A DNA stretch of 64,000 nt, taken from contig NC_083681.1 of NCBI RefSeq assembly GCF_033118175.1, positions 18,494,001 to 18,558,000 of the forward strand, in the 5' to 3' direction. The translations under genes were made by a program, and so were the position numbers. Origin of the DNA: Dama dama (Eukaryota > Chordata > Mammalia > Artiodactyla > Cervidae). Below, piece by piece: positions 35,022-46,997 of this stretch (position 1 is the stretch's first letter; each line of letters begins with the position of its first letter). The notes under the pieces are model-generated. The model saw only the letters and a list, made by a program, of their open reading frames with translations. It was not told where the DNA came from and ran no database searches.

Positions 35022-35817
35022 AGAAATCTGTATGCAGTTCAGGAAGCAACGCTTTGAACTGGGCATGGAACAACAGACTGGTTGCAAATAGGAAAAGGAG
35101 TACGTCAAGACTGTATATTGTCACCCTACTTATTTAACTTATATGCAGAGTACATCATGAGAAATGCTGGGCTGGAGGAAGCACAAGCTGGAATCAAGAT
35201 TGCCGGGAGAAATATCAATAACAGATATGCAGCTGACTCCACCCTTATGGCAGAAAGTGAAGAGGAACTAAAAAATCTCTTGATGAAAGTGAAAGAGGAG
35301 AGTGAAAAAGTTGGCATAAAGCTCAACATTCAGAAAACTAAGATCATGGCATCTGGTCCCATCACTTCATGGGAAATAGACGGGGAAACAGTGGAAACAG
35401 TGTCAGACTTTATTTTGGGGGGGATCCAAAATCACTGCAGATGGTGATTGCAGCCATGAAATTAAAAGATGCTTGCTCCTTGGAAGGAAAGTTATGACCA
35501 ACCTAGACAGCATATTAAAAAGCGGAGACATTACTTTGCCAACAAAGGTCTGTCTAGTCAAGGCTATGGTTTTTCCAGTGGCCATGTATGGATATGAGAG
35601 TTGGACTATAAAGAAAGCTGAGTGCAGAAGAATAGATGCTTTTGAACTGTGGTGCTGGACAAGACTCTTGAGAGTCCCTTGGACTGCAAGGAGATACAAC
35701 CAGTCCATCCTAAAGGAGATCAGTCCTGGGTATTCATTGGAAGGACTGGCATGCTGCAGTTCATGGGGTCACAAAAGGTCAGACACAACTGAGCGACTGA
35801 ACTGAACTGAACTGAAG
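35022..35817 (+). mobile_element. BovB fragment inside the solo LTR
   Basis: Sense, 5'-truncated BovB from 'agaaatctgtatgcagttca' to the (gaact)n tail. The LTR continues on both sides ('gactaaccctg' / 'cctgatatcttag'), with cctg as a possible short duplication. 35082-35447 is open for 121 codons (RT palm), although 'RYAADSTL' shows the catalytic YADD changed to YAAD. A further deletion in the C-terminal part joins 'EISPGYSLEGL' to the 3' end. Not functional. Confidence 0.88.
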
Positions 35818-35982
35818 CCTGATATCTTAGAATGTAAATTATGGGAGTGGGTCTGGTAGGATCTTTCTGTTGTTAAGTTCTAATCCAGTTATCCTAAAAT
35901 GCAAATTGTAGGAGTGAGTCTGGTAAAATTTTTACAACTTTGAGACATTCTTTTGATTTATTGTAATAACTAATTTAAAAAG

Positions 35983-35988
35983 TATATA
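35983..35988 (+). promoter_or_regulatory. Solo LTR TATA box
   Basis: tatata at the position matching the first LTR. The LTR polyadenylation signal aataaa follows at 36079-36084. Confidence 0.6.
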
Positions 35989-36312
35989 ACTCCCTTGCTA
36001 ACACTAGCAAGGGGTGCACTCTCCATCCCCCCTTCTGATGTTTATGTCAGAAGCTTTCTCTGTCACTTTTTTTACTTTAATAAAACTCTGATACACAAAA
36101 GCTCGTGAGTGACCAAGCCTGGTCCTTGGTCCTGAAGCTAACTCTTCTTTGGAAAACATAAATCCAAAATCATTCACCATGAACTATCACTGTTGATGAA
36201 AGAAATTTTCACATATTCAGGTATGTGGGAAAATTTCAGCTTAAATTTGATTTGACTTGAATTTTATGCTAACTATAATTGTCTCCTGTCTCTTATGTAG
36301 CATCAAACATAG

Positions 36313-36877
36313 ATGGTGACTGCAGCCATGAAATTAAAAGACGCTTACTCCTTGGAAGAAAAGTTATGACCAACCTAGATAGCATATTAAAAAGTGAGAC
36401 TTTACTTTGCCAACAAAGGTCCGTCTAGTCAAGGCTATGGTTTTTCCAGTGGTCATGTATGGATGTGAGAGTTGGACTATAAAGAAAGTTGAGCACAGAA
36501 GAATTGATGCTTTTGAACTGTGGTGTTGGAGAAGACTCTCAAGAGTCCCTTGGACTGCAAGGAGATCCAACCAGTCCATCCTGAAGGAGATCAGTCCTGG
36601 ATGTTCACTGGAAGGACTGATACTGAGGCTGAAACTCCAATACTTACCTGATGCAAAGAGCTGACTCATTGGAAAAGACCCTGATGCTGGCAAAGATAGA
36701 GGGCAGGAGGAGAAGGGGACGACAGAGGATGAGATGGTTGGATGGCATCACCGACTCAATGGACATGAGTTTGGGTAAACTCCCGGAGTTGGTGGTGGAC
36801 AGGGAGGCCTGATGTGCTGCAGTCCATGGGGTCTCAAAGAGTCAGACACGACTGAGCGACTGAACTGAACTGAACTG
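36313..36877 (+). mobile_element. BovB fragment, left arm of an inverted pair
   Basis: 565-bp sense BovB C-terminal coding region and 3' tail. 36407-36664 is open and encodes 'MYGCESWTIKKVEHRR'. It is flanked by a target duplication of about 38 bases: the copy at 36275-36312 is continuous, while the copy to the right (from 36878) is itself split by the next BovB. Confidence 0.88.
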
Positions 36878-36897
36878 ATAATTGTCTCCTGTCTCTT

Positions 36898-38968
36898 CAG
36901 TTCAGTTCAGTTCATTTCAGTCGTTCAGTCATGTCCAACTCTTTGCAACCCCATGAACCGCAGCATGTCAGGCCTCCCTGTCCATCACCAACTCCCAGAG
37001 TCCACCCAAACCCATGTCCATTGAGTCGGTGATGCCATCCAACCATCTTATCCTCTGTCATCCCCTTCTCCTCCTGCCCTCAATCTTTCCCAGCATCAGG
37101 GTCTTTTCCAATGAGTCAGCTCTTTGCATGAAGTGGCCGAAGTACTGGAGTTTCAGCCTCAGTATCAGTCCTTCCAGTGAACATCCAGGACTGATCTCCT
37201 TTAGGATCAACTGGTTGGATCTCCTTGCAGTCCAAGGGACTCTCAAGAGTCTTCTCCAACACCACAGTTCAAAAGCATCAATTCTTCTGTGCTCAACTTT
37301 CTTTATAGTCCAACTCTCACATCCATACATGACCACTGGAAAAACCATAGCCTTGACTAGACAGACCTTTGTTGGCAAAGTAAAGTCTCACTTTTTAATA
37401 TGCTATCTAGGTTGGTCATAACTTTCCTTCCAAGAAGAAAGCGTCTTTTAATTTCATGGCTGCAATCACCATCTGCAGTGATTTTGGAGCCCCCAAAATA
37501 AAGTCTGACACTGTTTCCACTATTTCCCCACCTATTTGCCATGAATGATGGGACTGGATGCCCTGATCTTAGTTTTCTGAATGTTGAGCTTTAAGCCCAC
37601 TTTTTCACTCTCCTCTTTCACTTTCATCAAGAGGCTCTTTAGCTCTTCTTCAGTTTCTGCCATAAGGTGGTGTCATCTGCATATCTGAGGTTATTGATAT
37701 TTCTCCCAGCAATCTTGATTCCTGCTTGTGTTTCCTCCAGCCCAGCATTTCTCATGATGTACTCTGCATACAAGTTAAATAAGCAGGCTGACAATATACA
37801 GCCTTGACGTACTCCTTTTCCTATTTGGAACCAGTCTGTTGTTCCATGTCTGGTTCTAACTGTTGCTTCCTGACTTGCATACAGATTTCTCAAGAGGCAG
37901 GTCAGGTAGTCTGGTATTCCCATCTCTTTCATAATTTTCCACAGTTTATTGTGATCCACACAGTCAAAGGCTTTGGCATAGACAATAAAGCAGAAATAGA
38001 TGTTTTTCTGGAACTTTCTTGCTTTTTTGATGATCCATTGGATGTTAGCTATTTAATCTCTGGTCCCTCTGCCTTTTCTAAATCCATCTTGAACATCTGG
38101 AAGTTCACAGTTCACGTATTGCTGAAGCCTGGCTTGGAGAACTTTGAGCATTACTTTACTAGCATGTGAGATGAGTGCAATTGTGCAGCAGTTTGAGCAT
38201 TCTTTGGCATTGCCTTTCTTTGGTATTGGAATAAATACTGACCTTTCCCAGTCCTGTGGCCACTGCTAAGTTTTCCAAATTTGCTGGCATATTGAGTGCA
38301 GCACTTTCACAGCATCATCTTTCAGGATTTGAAATAGCTCAACTGGAATACCATCACCTCCACTAGCTGTGTTCATAGTGATGCTTCCTAAGGCCCACTT
38401 GACTTCACATTCCAGGATGTCTGGCTCTAGGTGAGTGATCACACCATCATGATTATCTGGGTCATGCAGATCTTTTTTGTAGAGTTCTGTGTATTCTTGC
38501 CACTTCTTCTTAATATCTTCTGCTTCTGTTAGATCCATACCATTTCTGTCCTTTATCAAACCCATCTTTGCATAAAATGTTCCCTTGGTAACTAATTTTC
38601 TTGAAGAGATCTCTAGTGTTTCCCATTCTGTTGTTTTCTTCTATTTCTTTGCATTGATCACTGAGGAAGGCTTTCTTATCTCTCCTTGCTATTCTTTGGA
38701 ACTCTGCATTCAAATGGATATATCTTTCCTTTTCTCCTTTGCTTTTCACTTCCCTTCTTTTCACAGCTATTTGTAAGGCCTCCTCAAGCAGTCATTTTGC
38801 CTTTTTGCATTTCTTTTTCTTGGGGATGATCTTGATTCCTGTCTCCTGTACAATGTCACAAACCTCCAATCATAGTTCAACAGGCACTCTGTCTATCAGA
38901 TCTAGTCCCTTAAATCTATTTCTCATTTCCACTGTATAGTCATAAGGGATTTGATTTAGGTCATCCCA
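36898..38968 (-). mobile_element. BovB LINE, right arm of inverted pair, 2.07 kb
   Basis: The longest single BovB piece here. On the minus strand, from 38968 down: endonuclease-RT linker (38510-38764), RT N-terminus (38266-38565, 'SGGDGIPVELFQILKD'), palm (37639-37959, 'RYADDTTL'), C-terminal region (37058-37378) and tail. Frames are broken by several indels. A 7-bp duplication gtctctt flanks it (36891-36897, 38969-38975). Its tail faces the tail of the previous BovB across about 20 bases. Confidence 0.9.
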
Positions 38969-38995
38969 GTCTCTTATGTAGTATCAAACATAGAT

Positions 38996-40905
38996 TATAC
39001 CTTCTGGATCAAGATGACAGAGTAGAAAGACATGCACTCATACCCAACTGCAAGAGCACCAAAATCATAACCAGTGATTGGACAAATGTCGACAGGAGTA
39101 ACAACCATTGACAGAAGTATGCTGGAAATCACCATTAAAAAAAAAAATCTCAATTCCAAAGACAAAGAAGAAGCCTTGATGAGACAATAGGAGGGACACA
39201 ATCACAATAAAATCAAGTCCCATACCTGGTGGGTGGGCGACCCACAAACTGAAGGACAATTATACCAAAGAAGTTCTTCCACTGTTGTTAAGGTTCTGAG
39301 CCCCAAGTCAGACTTCTCATCCTGGGGATCTGGCAAAGATACTGGGAATCCCCAGGGAATCTGACCTTGAAAGCCAGCAGGACTTGGTCATAGAACTTCC
39401 GCAGGACTGGGGAAACAGAGACTCCTCTCTGGGAGGGCACCAGCAAGATCTTGCATGCACCAAGACCAGAGGAATGGAGCAGTGACTCCACAGGAGACTG
39501 AATCAAACTTACCTGCTAATGTTGGTCTCCTGTGGAAGCATGGGTCGGCAGTGGCTCCCTGCAGGATAGGGCATTAGCAGTAGCAGTCCTGGAAGATGCT
39601 CCTTGTGTAAGTCCTCTTGAAGGTCACCAGTAACCCTACCATTTAGCCTGCAGACCCAGGACTGGGTCACCTGAGGCCATACAGCTAACAGGGAGAGAGC
39701 ACAACGCCATTCATAAGCAGATATTTGGGTTAAAGTTTTCTGAGCAAGGTCCTACCCACCAGAAAAAGTTTTTCCTACCCAGTTCCTCCCATCAGGAAGC
39801 TTACACAAACCTCTTAGCATCATTCACCAGCAGGCAGACGGAAGAAGCAAGAAGAACCACAGTCCCAGAGCAGTTAGAACAAAGATCACATTACAGAAAC
39901 TTATATAGGGTGGAAAAGCAAAGAGTTATGTTCCAGATGAAGGGATAAGAAACCCCAGAAAAACAACTAAATTAAGTGGAGATAAGTAACCTTCCAGAAA
40001 TAGAATTCAAAATAATGATAGTGAAGATTATCTAGGATCTCAGAAAAAGAACGGAGAAGATGCATGAAATATTTACCAAAGATCTAGAAGAACTAAGGAA
40101 CAAACAGAGATGAACAATACATTAGAAGGAATCAATAGCAGAATAACTGAGGCATAAGAATGGCTAAGTGACCTGGAGGACAGAATGGCGGAAATCACTG
40201 CCATAGAATAGAATATAGAAAAAAGAATGGAAAAAAAAAAAAAAAGAAGGCAACCTAAGAGATCTCTAGGACAACATAAAACACACCAGCATTCACATTA
40301 TAAGAGAAGAAAAGTAGAAGAAGAAGAGAGAGAAATGACCCAAGAAAATATTTGAAGAAATGATGGCTGAAATTTTCCCAACATGGGAAAAGAAACATTT
40401 AACCAAGTTCAGGAAGTGCCAAGAGTCTCAGGCTAGATAAACCCAAGGAGGTTTATCAAAACACATGGTAATCAAAATGGTGAAAATGTAAAGACAAAGA
40501 TAAAATACTCAAAGCAATAAGGGAAAAACAACACATAACATACAAGGGAACTCCCATAAGGTTATCAGCTGATTTCTCAATAGAAACCCTACAAGTCAGA
40601 AGGGAATGGCACAATATACTTAAAGTGATGAAAGGGAAAAACCCAAAAACCAAGAATACTCTACTCAGCAAGATTCTCATTTAAATTTGATGGAGAAGTT
40701 GAAAGCTTTCCAGACAAGCAAAAATTAAAGATTCAGCACCACCAAACCAGCTTTACAACAAATGCTAAAGGAATTTTTCTAAGCAGGAAACACAGGAGAA
40801 GGAAAAGACCTACACAAAATAAACCCAAAACAATTCAGAAATGATAATATGATCATACATATTGATAATTACCTTAAATGTAAATGGATTAAATGCACCA
40901 CCCAC
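38996..40905 (+). mobile_element. Old L1M 5' half
   Basis: Starts 'ttataccttctggatcaaga' and 'tgacagagtagaaagacatg', an old L1 5' end, followed by 5'UTR, an ORF1 relic (40000-40760, with the C-terminal 'cagcaagattctcatttaaa') and the first bases of ORF2 ('taccttaaatgtaaatggat'), where it stops abruptly at about 40905. Truncated at its 3' side. Confidence 0.7.
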
Positions 40906-41989
40906 TCAGCAGATGAGAAAATGTGCATGTATACACTTCCACTTACCACATCACTCTACTTAACCCCCCAAATTGCATGTAATTATTTATATAGTTAGGT
41001 TAGTCATGTTTCCATTATGGCTTGCAAGTGTAATTATCTTTTATTTTTTGTCTGGCTATTGATGGTGAAAACTGATAAACTTCTTTTAGTAGTATGATTA
41101 TGTAACAACTATTTGCTTAATACCAGTCTATCATGATTGGGCAACAGAAAATAATAGAATTCTATATCACTAATATTACCATTTACTAGAAAAACCTGTA
41201 ATCATGTTTTAAAATTCAGATGCTTAACAGGATTATCTGAGAATTTTTCAAGAATACAAATGCTCAGGTATTATTGCTTTTTTCTCCAAAGCTCCTGGTA
41301 TGTTTCTAATGAGCAGTCATTAAAAAAAAAAAGACTAGACTTTATGATGATCTTTTACTTTTATCTTGTTTCATTTCTTCTCTTTCATATTCAGTGCTAC
41401 TATTTCATTTAGTTTGTGTTTTCCAATTTCTCCATCTCCATCTTTTTTGTTTTGTTTTCATTGTTCTTTTTCAAACTTTTATCAAGTTTAGTAGAAAAGC
41501 TTTCTGTGTGTGTATACACACACAAAAAAAGTGCTCAAATCTTATGACACTTTGATTCCACTTGTTTGGCTTTGTATGCATAGAATGCTTGATTTTTAAT
41601 TTATATTGACTCAAAACTTTGATATATTTTCATGTATTTTGGCATCTAGTATTACTGTTAAAAGTCTAGAAAGTTTACTATCTTACTGATAAAAAAAATT
41701 TGAATGTGGCTTGAAACTTCTAATCCAATTCTGAAAATATAAAGAAATATTGTGTCTTAAAAAAAAAACCAAACAGGAAATTAACTGGAAATACTGATAC
41801 AATATTATTAACTAAAGTACAGATTTTGTTCAAATTTCACAAAATTTTATGCTAATATTCATTATTTGTTTTCATACCTTATGCAAGAACTCCACATTGT
41901 ATTTAATTGCATTGAGCATCTTCAGCTGCATGCAACAAATTCTGGTAAATTCTCTTTTCATTTTTATTCTATTATAAATATTTTCTCTT
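40906..41989. other. No gene; A/T-rich spacer
   Basis: No coding or RNA gene. 41350-41640 may be decayed repeat, but I cannot assign it. A short palindromic 'tgtgtgtgtatacacacaca' lies near 41504-41523. Confidence 0.4.
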
Positions 41990-42590
41990 TCCTTATGATT
42001 TCTTAGATACACCTCTCATTTAAAAGTGAACATTTAATTTCCAAATACATGGAATTTTTAAAGTATCTTTGATATTAATGTCTCATTTTGATATCAATTT
42101 AACATTCAAATGGCTTCTTCTTTGCAATTATTCTCTGTGTTTTTTCAGTCTTCCAACTTTGTTGAATGTTTCAATGGCTAAGTCAAAGATCTTGCTTGGT
42201 AAATGTCACATTGCACTTGAAAATACGTGGGTTATTTTCAAATATCTTCTGATATTGATTTCTAACAAAATTCCACAGTGATAAGAGAACAGACTATATA
42301 TGATTTGAATATCTTTAGAACATCAGGTTTTTGCTCTTGGTCTTATGTCTCTGGATATGCTCCAGTGTCTCCTAGTTTATAGTCTATGGGAACTTGAATA
42401 GAATTTGTTTTATTTCCTACTTCTATGTATATTGTATAAATCTTAATTATGTTGAATTGGTTCATAGAGCTTTTCAGATCAACTATAGCTTTCTACCTTT
42501 CTACTTATTCATTCTATTAATCTTTGAGAGTTTGATATTGAAACTCCAACTAAAAATCTTAATTTATCTATTCAAAAAATAATTGTAATA
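41990..42590 (-). mobile_element. Old L1 (or HAL1-like) fragment, antisense
   Basis: 'gatattgatttctaacaaaa' and 'agagtttgatattgaaactc' lie in the order of the antisense L1 endonuclease-to-RT spacer. Strongly decayed; family approximate. Confidence 0.5.
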
Positions 42591-42669
42591 GTGGAACTAT
42601 ATGTAACCTTGTTCTGTATTTTCCAAGACTCTTGTAAATGTGTTATCATATTTTTATAATTAAAAAAAA

Positions 42670-43400
42670 AAAGATTGTTCATCTGCTTTCAACATTAAAG
42701 TACAGAAGGCATTTAAAACTCAAAATGGAGTAATTGTGGTCCAGATATTCAAAATGGAACCAGGTGGCTGTGGTTTTAAACATGTTCCTGCGTCACTGAG
42801 AACTTGAATTTTTTGAACTGTATCAAACACAAGAGCATCACCAGCCATAATCAAAACCATATCTGTTAGCAGCTGCAAGCTGCAGCCTTATGGTTTCAAG
42901 GACTGTCCTTGCAACTATGCAAAAATTTCAAATCCCAACCATTCTTTGCTTAACAGGCACCTTTCTTTCTTGCCAGCTCCCATCCTAATTCTTGACAATT
43001 AACTAATGTAATGTTGCCTATATAAAATTCCCCCATTCTGTAGTTTACATGGCAAAATTCAAGTGTTTCTTGAATCTGTGTCTCCCAGGCTTTTGTCCTT
43101 ACACATATGTGTGTGCTAAGTCGCTTCAATCCTATCCAACTCTGCAGCCCTATGGACTGTAGCCTGCCATGCTCCTCCATCCATGAGATTCTCCAGGCAA
43201 GAATACTGCAGTGGGTTGTCATGCCCTCCTCCAGGAGATCTTCCTGATCCAAGGATCAAACTCGCATCTCCTGTGGCTCCTGCACTGCAGGTGGATTCTT
43301 TACCTCTGTGCCACTGGGGGAAGTCCTTTATCCCTAGTTTAGTTCAAATAAAACACTTTCATATTCCTATTAGAGTTTATTGTTTTCATAAACATTGCTT
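42670..43400 (+). other. Possible old solo LTR, split by a SINE
   Basis: A TATA-like 'tataaaa' at about 43020 and an 'aataaa' at about 43347 would be properly ordered for an LTR once the Bov-tA at 43109-43325 is removed (about 110 bases apart). The composition ('caaaatggagtaattgtggt', 'ccaaaatggaaccaggtggc'-like text) recalls ERV LTRs. No clean ends or target duplication seen, so tentative. Confidence 0.3.
43109..43325 (-). mobile_element. Bov-tA SINE
   Basis: Antisense, full length: the Bov-A body ('gtgctaagtcgcttcaatcc') then the tRNA-like head in reverse ('cactgcaggtggattcttta', 'gtgccactgggggaagtcc'). Confidence 0.85.
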
Positions 43401-43579
43401 TGTGTAATTTGCAGGAAAGATATCAAGAAAAACCCACCTGAGATCAGCTGGAGTCAATTTTGGACTGGTACTTGGTACCAAGCATGGGCATCTTGACCCC
43501 TCCACCCCCACCCCCACTGCCAGCTTCACAGCAGTCTTTAGGTGTCTCAATGAGTTCTTCCTGGTATCTGGATCTACTA

Positions 43580-44155
43580 TCTTTTTTCCTTTGAGTTTTA
43601 TTGAGATATATTGACATGTAGCACTATATAAGTTTAAAGTGTACAGCATAATGATTTGACATATATCATGAAGCTCCAGGAGAAGGTGAAGACCAGGGAA
43701 ACCTGGCTTGCTGCAGCTCATGGGGTCTCAAAGAGTCAGACACAACTGAGCAACTGAACAACAACATGAAGTGATTATCAAAACAAGTTTAGTAAATAAC
43801 CATCATCTCATACAAATACAAAATTAAGTAGAAAAACTTTTTTCTTGTGATCACAACTCAGGATTTAGTTTCTTAACAACTTTCATGTGTAACATATAGC
43901 AGTGTTAATTACATTTATCGTGTCAGGTACTACATCTCTAGCACTTAGTCTTACAACTCTGAGTTTATACCTTTTGACTGCTTTCATCCAACTCTCTCTC
44001 CTTCTACTTGTTACTTTTGAAAATCACAAATCTGATCTTTTTTCCTATGAGTTTTTTGCTTGTTTGCTTTTAAATATCATTGACCTATAATACTATGTTA
44101 GTTCGTATTTCACAACATAGTGGCTCAATATTTCTATGCATTTCAAAATGTACAG
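43580..44155 (-). mobile_element. Old L1M 3'UTR, antisense
   Basis: 'ttgagttttattgagatata', 'gtacagcataatgatttgac' and, at 44060-44140, 'tactatgttagttcgtattt' are antisense old-L1 3'UTR landmarks. It plausibly continues as the antisense L1 at 49618, with the L1 at 44162-49617 inserted between. Confidence 0.6.
43674..43764 (+). mobile_element. Very short BovB 3' insertion
   Basis: 91 bases of sense BovB 3' end ('ctccaggagaaggtgaagac' to 'gagcaactgaacaacaa'), flanked by the 7-bp duplication catgaag (43667-43673, 43765-43771). A severely 5'-truncated retrotransposition event. Confidence 0.8.
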
Positions 44156-44593
44156 ACGCCTAGTTTGGGGATGACAGAAGAAGATAGTAGAGGAGTAAGA
44201 CAGGGAGATCGCCAGCCTCCCCACAAATACATCAAAAACTCATCAAGATACAGAATAACTCCTACAAAGCCACCTTTAGACAACAGCAGAAAACTTCAGG
44301 CCTCCACAGGGGCAGGATAAGCTCCCTGGAATAAGGTAGGAGAGAGGATAGAGACATAAAAGGGAAAAGATGGAGAACGTCTGGATGGGAGCTTGTACCT
44401 TGAAGGAGGGAGTCATGAAGCAGGAAGAGTTCCCGTGCACTGCGAAGCTCCCTCACAGGGAGGCCCGAGGGGGTCCTGTGGAATCTCAGAAAGCCAGGCA
44501 AATCAGGACTTAGAAGGCAGAAAACAGAGTTGGCTGCACTTCTCAGCCCATAAGAAGCTCACGGAATGTGGCAACATCAAAATGGCTGGCTTC

Positions 44594-44873
44594 GGGAACT
44601 GAGAGAGGCCCACAGGAGCCCTGCGGCACAAAGGCTGGGCCCAGGGAGCCGAAGGAAGGACACACACGCCTCGGGACACAGAGAGCAGGCTGGTGAGCCG
44701 ACACAAATGCACACAAGCCCCGCGACGTAAAAGACGGGCCTGGGGAGCCAACACAAGTACACATAAGCCCCACAACATAGAGCGCAAGCTCAGAGGGGTG
44801 AGAGAAGCCCACACAGGTCTCCATGATGCAGAGGACAGGGTCGGGGCGCTGAGAAAAGATCCACAGACGGCCC
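44594..44873 (+). repeat. 50-bp monomer array in L1 5'UTR
   Basis: Units start at 44594, 44644, 44694, 44744, 44794 and 44844: an exact 50-base step over five and a half copies. Each has a 'gagcc/gaact' start, a 'cacacaagcccc'-like centre and a 'cagagagcaggctgg'-like end, rich in G/C with several CpG. Position at the L1 promoter suggests a monomeric promoter like that described for rodent L1; function is inference. Confidence 0.8.
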
Positions 44874-46149
44874 CTACCTAGCAAGCTTTGGCCTGCAGTG
44901 CAGGGCGGGACCAGGGAACAGAAGCACTGGCAAAGATTCTAGGGACAAGTAGGGGGCTGGCGGCAGTGAAGATAGGCTGAGAGTGCCACTTCGACGCAGC
45001 TGTGGAAATAGATGTGTCTAACACTGCCAAAGCCAGAAGGACTGCCCAAAGACATACTAAACCCATAGACACCCCCAAAACCTTCTACTAGACATTGCAC
45101 TGCCCTTCAGAGAGACAAGATCCAGCTCCATCAACCAGAACCCTGGCACAAGCTCTTCCAGCCAGGGAAACATCACAGGACACTAATCCAACCCCATCCA
45201 CGGGGGCAGACTCCACAGCCAAGAAGAACCAGGACCTTGAAACCTTTTTTTCATTATAAATCACACTCTTTATTCTCCCTACATATATCTGCCTTCACAT
45301 TAGCTTTCTGTGTTGCTGTGGAGTTTTCCTCTTTGTTTTTCATGTTAAAAAGCAAATTCTTTTTAAGATTATTTTTCTTCAACCCTCCCCCCCTTTTTTG
45401 GGTGATTTTTCTGATTTTGTTTTTGATATATTTGACTGCTTTTCTTAAAGTTCTCTACCAGATATAGCTATTCCTGAATATGTATAAATCTTTTCACATT
45501 CATCTATTTATCTTTGCTTTTCTATTTTTTCTTTTATCTCTTTTTTTTACCTTCTCTTCCACCCCTTCCTTTCTTTTCTCTCCCTTCTCCTTTTTTCTGT
45601 TTTTTTTCTTCTCCCTTTTTTCCTTCTCTCTTTCTTTTTTAACCTTGTAGGTTAAATTGTTGTGCTCTCTTTGCTGTATTCCCTAGTTGGCACTCTGCTC
45701 AGGCAGTTTCCAGACTGAGTGTTAGTTAGCTCTGCTTTTGATTGGTCAATATCACTTTTGGTTTTCCATTCACCAAATCAATCTACTGTACTCTTTTCTT
45801 TAGAACACTTTGGTTATAACTGTGTGTGTGGAAGTGTGGGTGTATTTCCCATTATTTCTGTAATTACCTGCTTGATCTACTTGATCTCCTCCCACTAGAA
45901 CACAGGCACAAGTCACCCCTAACAAGAAGTCAACACAAATCACTTAACAAATCTTTCCCTCCAAAGACAAAAGCCAAAAGGAAGAAGGAATAAAGGTTGG
46001 GAAAAGCAGACCTCAAGTGGAACAAGTTAGAAAAAAAAGACAGAGAAATACAGCACAAATGAAAGAACAAGGTATAAACACACAATACCAAATAAACAAA
46101 GAGGAAATAAGCATCTACCTGAAAGAGAATTCAGAATAATGATAGTAAA

Positions 46150-46900
46150 GATGCTCTGAAGACTTGAAAATAGCATGAAGAAAAGGCAAGAAACATTTAA
46201 CACAGTTAAAGGAATCACCAAGGACATAGAAGAAATAAAGAATAAGCAAACAGAGATGAATAACACAATTACTGAAATTAAAAATACTGTAGAAGGAAAC
46301 AATAGCAGAATAACTGAGTCAGAAGAATGGATAAGTGAGCTGGAAGATAGAATGGTGGAAATAAGTGCTGAAGACCAGAATAAAGGTAAAAGAATGAAAA
46401 GAATTGAGGATAGCCTCAGAGACCTTTGGGACTATATTAAATGCACCAACATTTGAGTTGTAGGGATCCCAGAGGAAGAAGAAAGAAAGATACTGGGAAA
46501 ATTTTTGAGGAAATTATAGTTGAAAACTTCCCCAACATGGGAAAGGAAATAGTCAATCAAATTCAAGAAGTGCAGACAGTCCTTTACAGGATAAACCCAA
46601 AGAAAAACACATTGAGACACATATTAATCAAACTCACAGGTGTTAAACATAAAGAAAGAATATTAAAAGCAGGAAGGGAAAATGAGCAAGCAACATACAA
46701 GGGAAAACCCATATGATTACAGTGGACCTTTCAGCAAAAACTCTGAGAGTCAGAAGGAAATGGCAGGTTACATTTAAAGTACTGAAAGAAAAAAATCTAC
46801 AACCAAGATTACTATACCCGGCAAAGATCTCATTCAAAATTGAAGGAGAAATAAAAAACTTTACAGACAAGAAAAAGTGAAGAGAATTTAGCACCAAAAG
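46150..46900 (+). pseudogene. L1 ORF1 relic
   Basis: 46175-46456 is open for 93 codons and encodes a heptad-rich coiled coil (ITKDIEEIKNKQTEMNN...; ISELEDRMVEI), the trimerisation part of ORF1p. A stop after 'LRDLWDYIKCTNI' and a shifted continuation (46441-46716) break the RRM. The C-terminal region survives to about 46,900. Confidence 0.75.
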
Positions 46901-46997
46901 CCAGCCTTACAGCAAATATTAAAGGAACTTGACATAGCCAGAAAATACAAGAGAAAGGAACGGCCTACAAAAACAAAACCAAAGTAATTAAGAAAAT

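Larger units (their letters stand above)
34678..36189 (+). repeat. Solo LTR of the class I ERV, split by BovB
   Basis: Same family as the LTR at 8442-9064: starts TGAGAGAG, ends CTATCA, shares the 'gatgattacacaac' and 'cagaagcttt' landmarks. The 4-bp target duplication CTGT lies at 34674-34677 and 36190-36193, as gammaretrovirus-like integration makes, which shows this is an independent insertion reduced to a solo LTR. Without the BovB (35022-35817) it is about 716 bp, longer than the 8.4 kb copy because of a (TC)n run, a triplicated U3 motif, and a duplicated block near 35822-35932. Confidence 0.88.

Noticed and set aside
34678..36189. 3' LTR of the provirus at 8442
   Set aside because: It has its own CTGT target duplication on both sides, 20 kb from the provirus, with other elements between.
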